Shown piece after piece: positions 17,939 through 28,041 of a stretch of 64,000 bases of DNA (the first letter of the stretch is position 1; each line of letters begins with the position of its first letter). Made by a program: the position numbers and the translations under genes. The notes below the pieces were generated by a model. That model did no database searches. It was not told the DNA's origin and worked only from the letters and a program-made list of their open reading frames with translations. The DNA comes from Lachancea thermotolerans CBS 6340 (taxonomy: Eukaryota > Ascomycota > Saccharomycetes > Saccharomycetales > Saccharomycetaceae): assembly GCF_000142805.1 (NCBI RefSeq), contig NC_013081.1, positions 124,001 to 188,000 on the forward strand, given 5' to 3'.

Positions 17939-19733
17939 GGTGTTTCCGTCTTTGTGTTATGGTCCTGTTCTGTTTGTGTTGGTTCCCTCACAACTGACAA
18001 GCTTCTACTATACGTGACAACTTCTAGTCAAGGGAAATGTTTTCAATATATACCTGCGATGACCTTGGTGACTCAAAGATATCGTGCAGCTTGAGATTTG
18101 AAAAAAATAAGTTCCCTAGGCGATAACCAAAAATTTTTCACGAGTAGTTAGTGATGCGAAGCGTAGCAGTGATGTCATGGAGACCATGACTTTAACGCCA
18201 GCTTGAGATGGGATAATTGCATTGGAAGTTTGTTGGAGCGTGCCGAGTCAAGGAAACCTGGAAAGATGTTAACCGCCCAGCACTTTCTGTGCGCAGGATT
18301 AGTGATTACAGATCCCAAGAGACGTTAGGCATCATCGAGAACAATTCGGCAGTGCCGCATTGCGGACTTTTAACACTGCATTCGCATTTTCCTGGTAGGC
18401 CTACTGTTGGCCCCACCAGGCTTCTTGAACAATCGGATTTGATTCCGTTCTGAAGAGAAACTTATGTGCCTAGCAGTGATGACAAGTTTGGCTTTTCCCT
18501 CCTTTAAGATCCCGGTAGTGTAACGAAGCCTTTTCTTGGTAGTTTAGCGGATGGGTGTCTTCGGCTCGGCGTACGCCGAACTGTGACACATTCTTTGTAA
18601 TTTTGGGCAGTATTCAGCTGGGGATCCTTGTGGCATCTTGAGTGTTGCCGCACGAAAACAGCTAGCTACAAGTCCAAGAGCTCTTGCGCGGCTTACTCAT
18701 CTTTCTTTTGAATAACGAAGTGTAGGGGTGTGGCAGAGCGGTCAGGGGCTTGAAGAGGCGCACACTCTTAGGGTGGATACTTGATCTGGCTCGCGATAGT
18801 CGGCTTTTACCCCAGCCACATAAACGAAAAATTGGCCCCATGCTCTGAATGCGGTTACAGGTTGTTTGGACAGCTAGCGTCCAATTCCTGATAAAAACTG
18901 TAAACATCTTCCTGTCGCTTCCTCCGCGAGACGAGCTTGAGTTTTATCCTTTTGCATGTCCACGTTTTTCTTGAATTAGTTCAAATAGCGACGTCTCAAC
19001 ATTCTCTGTGGAACATCAGCCTGTTGCAAGCCAACGGTTATATACGTGACTGGGTTTTCAGTACATCTTTGTCGCAATCGCGGCTAAAATCTAGATTTAA
19101 GTCAACAAGAGATGTTATGTGGATATTGATTTCAAGTCCTTAGAAAGTTAAAGCCAAATTTTGAAAGTGACAGTAAGACTTGACGTGATGTTCAGGGCTT
19201 GCCTCTGTGAGCGACAAGGGTTTTGCGACACGATGAAAACTCTGACAAGAACCTGTTATACGAGGCTCTGTGTTCAGTTTCTGGAAAAGAGTGGCTGCCA
19301 GGTGAGTGGTGGTTCCCAATTAGGGCGCGTCTTCGCTTAAGTTAATATTCATCTACTAACTGAACTTGGCGGCAGGCCAAAAGGTTTATCATTATAAGAT
19401 GTTAACAGTATTATATTAGAAGAGGCTGTTGATCTGCCTTGGTGCATTGTTCTTTGGTGCTGCCGCCTGCCACCGTTATCGTCTAAAATCCGAATTTAAT
19501 ACTCAAAAAACTGACATGTCGATCTTAGATATATAGCTTATAAAGTGCGCAGACTAGCAAGGCAATCATACCTTGGAAGCGGCGCTTTTCCTGCTGATCA
19601 CTATAAAATGACCAGTTCACTCTGACGGTGTTATCAAAGGCTCGCAAAAACCGGCTAGTCATAAACTAGTTTTGAGCTGAGGTTTTCAGTACAAAAGGGA
19701 CCCGGCACTCTGCTAGTGACTGGGGGACACAGA
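17939..19733. other. Long gene-poor spacer between CPA2 and the aldo-keto reductase gene
   Basis: Nearly 1.8 kb without a credible gene; both flanking genes are on minus, so it holds the CPA2 promoter (right of 17938) and the 3' end of the reductase. Short frames (18217-18453, 18937-19143) have no recognisable family features. A tRNA-Leu-like A-box phrase near 18730 lacks a matching B-box and fold. I could not identify long terminal repeats by their ends. The length is unusual for this compact genome. Confidence 0.5.
18069..18075. promoter_or_regulatory. Gcn4 binding site upstream of CPA2
   Basis: A perfect TGACTCA heptamer lies 131 bases before the CPA2 start, the position usual for general amino-acid control sites. 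A second half-match GAGTCA occurs at 18245-18250. CPA2 of S. cerevisiae is under Gcn4 control, which makes the assignment likely. Confidence 0.65.
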
Positions 19734-20675
19734 TTAATGAGAGTAGTTGTCCAGGATCGCCTCCTTCTCGACCAAAGTCCAGATTTCTTCAATCTCCTTC
19801 ACGACTTCAGGATCCAAAGGACCTGCCTTTAGCGACTCTATGTTTTCAGCAAGGGATTCTGGGGTTCTGGCTCCGATTATAACACCATCGCCGAATTTGC
19901 CATCGAGAATGGAGTTGTTGTAGACCCAGCGGTAAGCCAAACTTGCCCTAGAAATCCCAACTTTCTCGGCGATTTTCCCCCATTGCCCCAGGCCCTTGAT
20001 AAGCAGGGGCTTATTGTACAGCTTCGAGTACAGTGCGCCGACGTGATTAGACGTGTCGAAGCGTCCCTTGCCTCCCAAAACCTCTTCTGGCGTCTTTGCC
20101 AAGAAGCCTCCTGCAATTGGCGAATAAGCGTAAAACGACAGTCCCAACTCTCTAAGGACGGGGAACAAGGAAGTCTCAATTTTTCTGCCAACAGCGTTGT
20201 AATTTCCTTGGTATACTGTGGGCAACACGTAACCCTTCTCTTTGTTGTAAGAGTAGATTTTTCTGACGTCTTCTGGGGAAAAGTTCGAAACACCAAACTT
20301 CTTAAACTTTCCCTCCTTATAGAGCGCATCGATAGCGTCTAATGTTTCTTCAAGAGGGGTCGCTGGGTCCGGACAATGGAGGTAGAAAATTTCCACACTT
20401 TCGACGCCTAGGAGCCCGAAAGACTCTTCAATTGACTCGTTTATGCTCTCTTTAGTCAGAGTGCCCTCGCCGAAGCCTCGGGCCTTCGTATCAATTATGA
20501 ATGACTTTGGGAGTTCAAATTTCCCAATGGCCTCTTCGCTACCAGGGTAAATTCTTGCAGTATCAAGCTCTTCCACCTTGTATTTCTCCAAGACATCAAC
20601 AAATTTGGAAGCTTCTTCTTGTGTCAGAGACGCAAAGGTGAATGCTCCATAAATGATCTTGGGTGGCTGTGGCAT
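19734..20675 (-). CDS. AKR7-type aldo-keto reductase (aflatoxin-aldehyde reductase family)
   Basis: The product is 313 aa. The aldo-keto reductase tetrad is present: Asp38, Tyr43 (LDTARIYPG), Lys64 (IDTKAR) and His100 (FYLHCPDP). The segments VLPTVYQGNYNAVGRKIET and LSFYAYSPIAGGFL are characteristic of the AKR7 branch, which reduces dialdehydes, succinic semialdehyde and similar carbonyls with NADPH. I know of no close S. cerevisiae orthologue, and it interrupts S. cerevisiae gene order between CPA2 and YMR1, so it is either ancestral and lost in S. cerevisiae or gained here. It lies in an open region with 1.3-1.8 kb spacers on both sides. A Yap1-type site upstream suggests an oxidative or carbonyl-stress role. 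The physiological substrate is unknown. Confidence 0.88.
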   Translation of the reverse strand: MPQPPKIIYGAFTFASLTQEEASKFVDVLEKYKVEELDTARIYPGSEEAIGKFELPKSFIIDTKARGFGEGTLTKESINESIEESFGLLGVESVEIFYLHCPDPATPLEETLDAIDALYKEGKFKKFGVSNFSPEDVRKIYSYNKEKGYVLPTVYQGNYNAVGRKIETSLFPVLRELGLSFYAYSPIAGGFLAKTPEEVLGGKGRFDTSNHVGALYSKLYNKPLLIKGLGQWGKIAEKVGISRASLAYRWVYNNSILDGKFGDGVIIGARTPESLAENIESLKAGPLDPEVVKEIEEIWTLVEKEAILDNYSH

Positions 20676-21999
20676 TGTTGGTTGTAAAAGTGAGGTACTG
20701 GGCTAAGATTTGACTAGCTTTCGTTACTCAATTGAAACCGTATCAGCGAGAGGCATTTACGCAAGGAGCACTCACCCTTAAATAAGTTAACCGTCGTCTG
20801 CCTCTAACCCCTTTTCAATTTTGTCTGTCTCCCGCTTACTAACTTGAATTTGTCATCTTTGTTTGTTAGGAGTTTTCTGTAATATACTCCGGCGCTAAGG
20901 ATCGGGCATCCTGAGACATTTTAACGAAGTCCTCTCAAAATGGTGTTGAAGTGTCATGTGATAAATGAGTATTTGTCAATATGCTAACGGATACGTACGG
21001 CTCTTACGCCTTGTGAAGACGCCGCACTAAGGGAAGCACAGCAAAGCCAAAAGCAAACAATGTCCGCCGTAGCGCTGTCTTCGTGCTCGGAGACGTAATT
21101 GAATACTATGTGCTCGGCAATTTCTCTTTTGTTGGCCTTATGGCCTGAAGGCCACAATATTGAGAATATTCCTGAAGCTCTTAGCCTACGCAAGCTTCCA
21201 GGCCCGATATCACAAACTGCTCAATCCGCTCACCAACGGGCTTATGCCGCAATTTGAGTGAGAGTTGTATTCATGTTGTCAGTGTAGTCGCGGCGCCCGC
21301 AACTCGAAGCTACGACGGCATTGTTCCTTTATGTGGCACGTGATGTACAGCTTTTCCAAGGTTATGACCTGGCTGCGCTTAGAAAACAACGCTCTCCTTT
21401 GTCTTTGCAGTTAACTCCTCAAGACCGGGCTCACTAAAAGAAAGACTGTGCTGGAGCACATTTTTCTGTTGGCGGCGGTCTATGGTCCGGTGAAGCTTGT
21501 TCTGCTGGCGCAATATCCTGCCATTGTGTAGTCTCTTGAAACACTATTTTTGGCTATTTAAACTCGCACCTCTGTATCAGCTCGAACGGCACATCATTTG
21601 AAAGCGCCGTTGGATCTGTCTGAACCGCTGCGCATTAAACGCAGCTGAGTCCTTCTGTGCCTAGGCAACGTCTTGGCATCAGTTAAGGTGCTAGTCAAGC
21701 GTATAAGTCCGTGGTCCCGCTAAGAACTGCCTTTAAAAGAACCCCGAGGTGAGCTTGTGAGGTTGTTGCAGCGCGGGCCGACGGAAAGTAAAGCCGAGTA
21801 AATATGAAGGGATTTTTCGTTCGCAGTGTTTTGAGAGCTCGGCGGCAATAGACTGAGGGCCTAAAAATCGGATAACTTAGCCGCCAATTCTACCAACAAG
21901 GCAGATCAGTGGAGGAATATTATGTAAATAATTAAGAAAACGTAGTTTGTAAACATCTAGAGGGTTGCAGTGATCGGCGCACTTTGCGAGGTTGAGCGT
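20676..21999. other. Long spacer: reductase promoter and OPT transporter 3' end
   Basis: About 1.3 kb without a credible gene. It contains the Yap1-type TTACTAA (20836-20842) and a CACGTG (21337-21342). Frames such as 20984-21193 show no family features. No tRNA or repeat was recognised. Confidence 0.5.
20836..20842. promoter_or_regulatory. Yap1 response element upstream of the aldo-keto reductase
   Basis: A perfect TTACTAA lies about 160 bases before the reductase start. This is the consensus for Yap1, the oxidative and electrophile stress activator. A carbonyl reductase is a typical Yap1 target, so the match is sensible, though a 7-mer can occur by chance in a 1.3-kb spacer. Confidence 0.5.
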
Positions 22000-24444
22000 C
22001 TACCACTTTTTAAGGCCGAAGCTTTCGCCATCCGTAAGCTGGTGCTGAATTGCGGTACCGTCGTAGTCAATGGTGTTGATAACGTTGTTTCCCCACCAGC
22101 TTGGCGCATCGGTGTTGGTGAGACCAAGCGCCAAAAAGATGATCAACGAGGACCACGCTAGAGAAATGTCGAGACCGGCAGACAGTGAGTAGTTGTACTT
22201 AGCCCACCAGTTGAAATAATTCTTCTTGATGAAGTAGCCAAAGAAAATTCCAACCATGCAGTAGGCACCATAGTTGTAAGGGGTAGCTGGAGGGATCAAC
22301 CCCGTTCCTGAGAAGAACACGGGCCAGTTAAGGTACCTGACGAGGGAGCGAGGCCATTTTTTCAAAACTAGCCAGTTCACAACTGGGAGACCGGCGCCCA
22401 GAATAAAAAAGTACATGAGCTTGTCATACATCTGGCCAGCAGAGAACATTCTTTGAGGACCAATCACGCCCCAGATGATAGAGGCATTGAAAAACACCTT
22501 GGAGCCGGGGCAAGTAAAGTGGGATTTTTGCTTGCTCGTGCAGATGTCCTCAATGTTGCCCTGTGCCCACTTCATGACGCACATCTGGACCAAACCACCC
22601 CAAACAGTAGCGACTAGTTGCGCACTGAATAACACTCTGGGTGCAACCTTCATGTAATGGCCGATCTTCATGTCCTGAGCGAAAGTGATGGCCTGATTGT
22701 TGGTAATGTAACCAAATGTCTTGAAGAACATCATGGCAATTGGCTTACCAGGGGTCATGTATCCAATGATAAATTCGGTGATGACATTTAACCCCACAGC
22801 AATGTTGGTTAGAGCGTAAATGATGCCGACTGGGAGCAAGAAGAAAAAGGCAATCAGAAGTGCGATGATCAATGTAAAAACAGGCATCTCGGTAGGCCAG
22901 GCTCTCACAGTTGCGATGGAAAGACCAAAAAAAATCAAGAACACAACGATAAACCACCACTGAGGCACATCCCTGTAGTTGCGCATCAGCTTAGCATGAA
23001 CATCTTCTTCCTCTGAGGAGGTAATATTGCGAATCGCTCCCCAGATCTGTTTCCCGTGGAAACAGATCGCGTGTGTGATAGTGGCCATGGTACCCGCAAA
23101 TGATAGGCCGTAGGAAATTGCAAAGGTGGCCGACAGGTAGAGCGGTGAATATTCCCTGTAAGCGTCCTTATTGAAGGTCAGGCTCTCCGAAACGATCTTT
23201 GACACATTGTAAGTGTTTTGAAAACGGTCGTACGAGCCGGAGTCTGAAATGGGCAAGTACTTGCCGTACCAGATGTTGGAGTAGTGGACAGCGGGGACCA
23301 CAATCCAGAAGATAATGACCATGGACAGCAGAATGGTAGCAATGACGCCCAGAGGAGGCACCAGAGGCGATCCGACGTAACCGGCGATCTGGTTCCAGTC
23401 GAAGGTGAGCGGAATCAGACCGAGGCCGGTGCTGGCGCCGAAGACCTGGTTGACGATGACATCCTTGGGCTTGATCCACGTGACCCACGCGAAGTAGGAC
23501 AGCGCTTGGAAAATGAAGCCGGGGAACCAGTAGTACACGAAGCCCACAATGAAGACGATCATGAAAAACTTTAAGCGGGAGATCTTCCAGCCGTTGGCCA
23601 CGTGGTTCTCGTTGATGTGCATGTTGGTGAGGAAGGTGCACGTGACCAGGTTGGCGGGCCAGATCATCGACGCGGGCGTCACTAGCACCTTACGCGACAG
23701 CCCCGCCATCGCGAACCCGATGCACTGCGTGGACCATACGGCTAGCAGGTCAAAGCCCCATCCGAAGTCTTTGTTGTAGAAGTTGTTCATCGACAAGATG
23801 ATGTCCGTGGCGTACGCGTTTCCCGAGCCAAACGCGACATTACCCATGGCCGTGATGAGCGCGTGCTCTTTGACGTTGAAAGGACCCGGGTTGAGCGAGG
23901 GGCCGCCGAACCGCCCGAAAACGGGCTTGTCAGGCATCACCATGTCCCATGCGCGACCCAGAGGCCACGCCAAGATCGACGTCACGAACGTCGTCAGCAC
24001 AATCGTGGGTGAGTGCATGGAGAACAGCATGTTCAGCCCGCACCCGATCGTCGTCATGATCATGCCGATGGTCCACATTCTGATGGTATTCTGCACGAGC
24101 GACGGGTCGTCCGTGGAAGGCACGGAGGCACGCACCTCGGGGTACGGCGAGTCGTCCTCGACGGTGATACCCGCGTACTCGTCGTTCTCCGCGATCGCCG
24201 AGATCTTACCTCCGAGCGGGTCGTAGTCTGCGGACCGCAACGCGGCGAGGCCTACGGAACGGCTCTTTTCGATGTCGTGGTCGGACGAGTCGCGCTCTGT
24301 CACCACGATCGTGTCACCTTTGCCCTTGCCGGCGTCGCTGGCGGAGCTGGCGGCAGCGCCGCTGCTGCTGTCCGCCGGATGGAGCAGTTTCTTGTCTGTC
24401 ACCGGGGCGTCCGAAGACAGAATAGATTTGAGTACGTTTTTCAT
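22000..24444 (-). CDS. OPT2: OPT-family oligopeptide transporter (Opt2-like)
   Basis: The product is 814 aa. An N-terminal cytosolic region of about 120 residues precedes the OPT signature SPYPEVRASVPSTDDPS (about 138-154), followed by some 14-16 hydrophobic segments filling the rest. Another conserved motif, FGRFGGPSLNPGPFNVKEHA, marks the family. OPT proteins move tetra/pentapeptides, glutathione or metal chelates with protons; S. cerevisiae Opt2 (877 aa) acts at the plasma membrane and endomembranes and affects glutathione and lipid asymmetry. The resemblance is to the Opt2 rather than the Opt1/Hgt1 branch by my reading, without an alignment. S. cerevisiae OPT2 is subtelomeric (YPR194C), whereas here it is internal, between the reductase gene and SEC17. 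The 5' end of the gene is very GC-rich. Confidence 0.85.
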   Translation of the reverse strand: MKNVLKSILSSDAPVTDKKLLHPADSSSGAAASSASDAGKGKGDTIVVTERDSSDHDIEKSRSVGLAALRSADYDPLGGKISAIAENDEYAGITVEDDSPYPEVRASVPSTDDPSLVQNTIRMWTIGMIMTTIGCGLNMLFSMHSPTIVLTTFVTSILAWPLGRAWDMVMPDKPVFGRFGGPSLNPGPFNVKEHALITAMGNVAFGSGNAYATDIILSMNNFYNKDFGWGFDLLAVWSTQCIGFAMAGLSRKVLVTPASMIWPANLVTCTFLTNMHINENHVANGWKISRLKFFMIVFIVGFVYYWFPGFIFQALSYFAWVTWIKPKDVIVNQVFGASTGLGLIPLTFDWNQIAGYVGSPLVPPLGVIATILLSMVIIFWIVVPAVHYSNIWYGKYLPISDSGSYDRFQNTYNVSKIVSESLTFNKDAYREYSPLYLSATFAISYGLSFAGTMATITHAICFHGKQIWGAIRNITSSEEEDVHAKLMRNYRDVPQWWFIVVFLIFFGLSIATVRAWPTEMPVFTLIIALLIAFFFLLPVGIIYALTNIAVGLNVITEFIIGYMTPGKPIAMMFFKTFGYITNNQAITFAQDMKIGHYMKVAPRVLFSAQLVATVWGGLVQMCVMKWAQGNIEDICTSKQKSHFTCPGSKVFFNASIIWGVIGPQRMFSAGQMYDKLMYFFILGAGLPVVNWLVLKKWPRSLVRYLNWPVFFSGTGLIPPATPYNYGAYCMVGIFFGYFIKKNYFNWWAKYNYSLSAGLDISLAWSSLIIFLALGLTNTDAPSWWGNNVINTIDYDGTAIQHQLTDGESFGLKKW

Positions 24445-25456
24445 GCTTACGAGCGGGCAAGCGCAGAAGCCGAGACCAGGTAGCTTGAACTTGAGATTGG
24501 AGGTCTTGACGACTCTTGTAAGGAGATCGATCCGGCAGCTAGGCCGGATCGCGTCTGTTTAAATACGTACGCTGCACGCACCGGCCGCCCCGTACTTGAT
24601 CTTGGACCCTTCACGCGTGCGAGCTCGCGACAGCTCCGTGCGCACTACTGGGCCGACAAGCTTTGCTGATAAGAGCCACAGGCATGGAATGCGCGCTGAA
24701 ATGTGTCACTTGTTCGAGCGGCTCCGCCCGCGCTTCTCGCGAGCCGCTTGGGCGTGCGGCAGCGGTGGGCCAAGCAAAGGTGCACGGGCCTAGCGAGCTC
24801 TTGTGCGTGCTGCGCGCTCTTCTGCGGAAAACCCAGGTCTCTTCTTTTTTCCGGCGCTGATCTCGTTTTTTTCTCCCGAGGGCCAGCAGCACGCTCCAAA
24901 TCTCGGTGACTCCGTATCATATCTCCGGACCGCAAGAACGTGCGTACGGGCAGGCGGGGTTGCGCTGCGCTTGATAAAGAGCAGGTGCGGAAGCATGCAT
25001 GGGGCGCTTACGCAAGCATGGCCTCGGGAGAGCCAGGGCTTTGTTCTGCGGCATCGCCCGAAACGGGCCTGCAGCTGGTCCTGGGCGGCGGCGGCGACGG
25101 CGACGCATCAGCGAGGCATGTGATGCCGCACGTGATGTGGGAATAGGCGGCTAAAGATGTCCGATGGGGTTCGCGACCGCCGTGCGCGTGCGCGGAGCAC
25201 GAGGGGCGCAAAGAGGTACGGGTCCTCCAGGGAGATATCGCATGGGACGGGCGGGCAGGCGCGCGGCGCGGAAGCGCGAGAAGCACCGCCGCGGTTCCGC
25301 GCGAGCGTGCGGCTCTCGTGCCGTGGGGCGGGATGGTGGTCGCCGTCGGCGGTGACGCGGGAGTAGCGTGTCGTTACGGGTGAGGCAAGAAAAGGGTCTT
25401 GTGGTCTCCCGGTGCGGGCGCGGGTCGTCAGCGGCGATGCGGAGCGGGGACTCGGT

Positions 25457-25647
25457 CACGTGATAGAAGAGCGGCCGTTGCGGGTAGCACGGAAGACTAG
25501 GTTTCTGTCACGTGACTGGTATGTGCCGTCGCAGATGACGGGGTCTGGGGTCCCTTGGCCGCGCGCCACAGGCGGGGCGCGTGTGTCACGTGGTAACGCG
25601 GTTTGACGTTGAATGCGATTTGGTCACGTGCTTATGTAAATCACGTG
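25457..25647. promoter_or_regulatory. Cluster of five CACGTG E-boxes upstream of SEC17
   Basis: CACGTG occurs at 25457-25462, 25509-25514, 25587-25592, 25625-25630 and 25642-25647. Four of the five are TCACGTG (one palindromic as GTCACGTGAC); the last is ATCACGTG. Cbf1 and Pho4 bind this core, RTCACRTG being the Cbf1 preference. Five in 191 bases is far above chance even in GC-rich DNA. Confidence 0.7.
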
Positions 25648-25653
25648 CCCACT

Positions 25654-25679
25654 CCGGGTAACGCGGCCGGGTAACGCGC
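25654..25679. repeat. Tandem 13-bp repeat carrying two Reb1-like sites
   Basis: The 13-base unit CCGGGTAACGCGG is repeated twice in tandem (second copy ending in C). Each copy holds CGGGTAA, the reverse complement of the Reb1 core TTACCCG. A third related GGTAACGCG occurs at 25592-25600. Reb1 keeps promoters nucleosome-free, a fitting role 115-140 bases before the SEC17 start. Confidence 0.6.
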
Positions 25680-25792
25680 CCTTGGCACGGCGGCGTCCCC
25701 CGGCGCGCCTTCTTCTACAAGCACCGCACTCGTGCTCCCAACTGCACGCACTCGCCGCCCACTAGCCGCACACACACACACACACAGCACCG

Positions 25793-26748
25793 ATGTCCGA
25801 CCCCCAGGCGCTTGTACAGAAAGTATGAACCGGCCCCGTCGCGCGCGCCGCGCTTCTCGCCCCGTCCGCTCCCGCGTACTAACGTCCCCCCTCCCGCAGG
25901 CCAGAAAGAAGGCTCAACCCTCGTCCGGGTTTTTCAAGCTCTTCGGCGCCTCCGACTCCTACAAGTTCGAGGAGGCCGCAGACCTCTTCGTCGAGGCCGC
26001 CAACCTCTACAAGCTGCGCCGCGAGCTCGAGCCCGCCGGCGAGCTCTTCCTCGAAGCCGCGTCCTGCCAGATCAAGGCCGGCAACGACGACGAGGCCGGC
26101 AACACCTACGTCGAGGCCTTCAAGGCCTTTAAGGCCGGCGCGTCGCCCTCCAAGGCCTGCGACGCGCTGAACCGCGCCATCGAGATCTTCACCCGCAGGG
26201 GCCAGTTCCGTAGGGGCGCCAACTTCAAGTTCGAGCTCGCCGAGATCCTCGAGTCTGACCTCCACGACTTCCCGCACGCCATCGACGCCTACGAGGCCGC
26301 CGCCGACTGGTACGCCCAGGACCAAGCGCTCGCGCTCGCCAACAAGGCCTACCTCAAGTGCGCGGACCTCAAGGCCCTCGACGCCCGCTATATCGAGGCC
26401 TGCGACGTCTACCGCAAGGTCATCGCCAACTCCGTTGGCAACAAGCTCAGCCAGTGGTCCCTCAAGGACTACTACCTCAAGACCGCACTCTGCTACCTCG
26501 CGGCCGACGACCAGGTCGCCGCGCGCCGCACCGAAAGTGAGGCCCTCGCGGAGGACTCCAACTTCGCGGGCTCGCGTGAGCACGACCTGCTAGCCGCCTT
26601 GCTGGAGGCGTGCTCCGAGGGCGACGCCGAGAAGCTCAGCGCCAAGGTTTACGAGTTCGACCGCTTTTCCAAGCTCGACAAGTGGAAGACCACCATCCTG
26701 CTCAAGATCAAGGACACCATCGCCACCGCCGACGACGATCTGTTGTAG
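25793..26748 (+). CDS. SEC17: Alpha-SNAP Sec17 (two exons)
   Basis: The coding sequence is the join of 25793-25822 and 25900-26748, giving 292 aa, the exact S. cerevisiae length. Exon 1 encodes [10 protein letters not shown]. The 77-base intron has 5' site GTATGA (25823), branch point TACTAAC (25877-25883) and 3' site CAG (25897-25899); exon 2 opens with [15 protein letters not shown]. The protein is the TPR-like helical alpha-SNAP, which recruits Sec18/NSF to SNARE complexes for disassembly after fusion. Diagnostic segments include [16 protein letters not shown]-type sequence and [18 protein letters not shown]; the C-terminus DDDLL is the Sec18-activating tail. S. cerevisiae SEC17 (YBL050W) also has a 5' intron. 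Roughly nine in ten third positions at the start of exon 2 are G or C, using CTC and CGC rather than TTG and AGA, unlike the neighbours. Confidence 0.96.
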
Positions 26749-27831
26749 GCGAGCCCTGCTGCTCCCGCTAGCCCTGACGCCGCTGTCCACTACTGCATTA
26801 CCGCTCGCGCCTTCCTGCGCGTTCCCGTTCCTGCCTCCGCTTACGCACCTACCGCTGTGCCTGCCCGCGTCCCTCGCAGCCGCCTTGTTTCCCGCGGCGG
26901 CCTCTTTCCAACCTCTATACTACCCACATACGCCACCGTTCTAAGCCTTCTCTGCGAACCGACGACGCAATGCCTCGTTATCACACTTTCGACTCCCAAG
27001 GATTCCATGCGCATGCGGGAACCCTGAAGACCGTTGAAAAAAAAGTTATTCTTTAGGCACCTAGAAAACACATTCCGTACAGGGCATCGCGGTGCTCGCA
27101 TCTCTTCCAGCCATTCCGAGACGTTCTCGCCAAACAAAGGCGTAAGCATACGAGGCTTGGCTTTAAACTGCTGGGCAGGGCACATTTACGGCGACCCGCG
27201 TACAACGTTGTTGCAACACGCTGGCTAGACTCGCCTGTTGCATGTTCGGCCCCGCAAATCGCTCGCGTTAGGGAGCTCCTAGCAACCTGCAGCCCCATCC
27301 GATCCATCCAGCGTGTGTTTAAGAGAGCTCAAATTACGAATCTGTGTGCCTAAGCGATGTTGAGAGGGCTGCTTGAAATTCGCGGATCCTATAGCTTGCC
27401 TAATTATTTGAAACAGCTCTCGCCGTTCCTCCCCCCTCGCATCCAAAAGATCCTAAGCTGTTGGGCCAGCGATCTGGGTGTCAGCCACGCGTGTTGAGAG
27501 GCATGGCGCTACATGAAACACCGCAATGCATCACCTTGCATATGATTGCCACATTCTGGGTGTTAATTAATCCTCGAGCACTCCATCGCGCACTAATTTT
27601 TTTTCCAGCCACATGAAGATCGTGAAGGTCGCGATAACTACAGAAGTCAGCAGAAGAGATGAGGCTCAAATATGTTAATGCTTAGGCCGGGAACCAGGCT
27701 TTGGAACTCATAATAGAGGGTTTAGTGCGCTGCAGTGGCAAGCACGCTTTCGCTTAAGCCTTGCGATCGCACTGGCCATCCTCTGCTGATTGCGAGATCC
27801 TCCACAACTCACTCGTGGTTACGAGAAAAAA

Positions 27832-27838
27832 GGGTGCA
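27832..27838. promoter_or_regulatory. Aft1-type iron-responsive site upstream of the FRE gene
   Basis: GGGTGCA is the reverse complement of TGCACCC, the core that Aft1/Aft2 bind in iron-regulon promoters. It is 294 bases before the ferric reductase start, a usual distance. Confidence 0.6.
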
Positions 27839-28041
27839 ATACATAAAAGAACCCAGTTCGAAAGCGAAGAGGTCGGTATTCGGAGGGTCGCAGCGCTTCG
27901 TCTACGCGGGCGGCATGTCCAAATGATTTCGGCCCTCGGCTTTTACGAGGACTTGACGGGCTACAGGCTTGCAGAGTTTTTATCGGGCATCCGTGCACGG
28001 CGGAAGTGCGATGCTCTTTGCCAGACCGGAACCGTAGCTGC

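Larger units (their letters stand above)
24445..25792. promoter_or_regulatory. GC-rich divergent spacer OPT2-SEC17 with a CACGTG/Reb1 cluster
   Basis: About 1.35 kb between divergent genes. Base composition is strikingly GC-rich from about 24.6 kb on, so long chance frames appear on both strands; none has family features. The SEC17-proximal end holds five CACGTG sites (25457, 25509, 25587, 25625, 25642 as first bases), a further one at 25129, and two CGGGTAA Reb1-like sites. A (CA)9 run (25769-25786) ends six bases before the SEC17 ATG. Confidence 0.6.

Noticed and set aside
18724-18800. tRNA-Leu-like phrase (GTGGCAGAGCGGTC)
   Set aside because: Only an A-box-like stretch is present; no B box, no acceptor pairing and no plausible anticodon arm.
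23168-23641. 157-codon frame inside the OPT2-like gene
   Set aside because: Shadow frame on the same strand as a clear multi-spanning transporter.
25879-26583. 234-codon minus-strand frame antisense to SEC17
   Set aside because: High third-position GC of SEC17 removes stop codons on the other strand; the Gly/Val/Leu-rich translation is an artefact.
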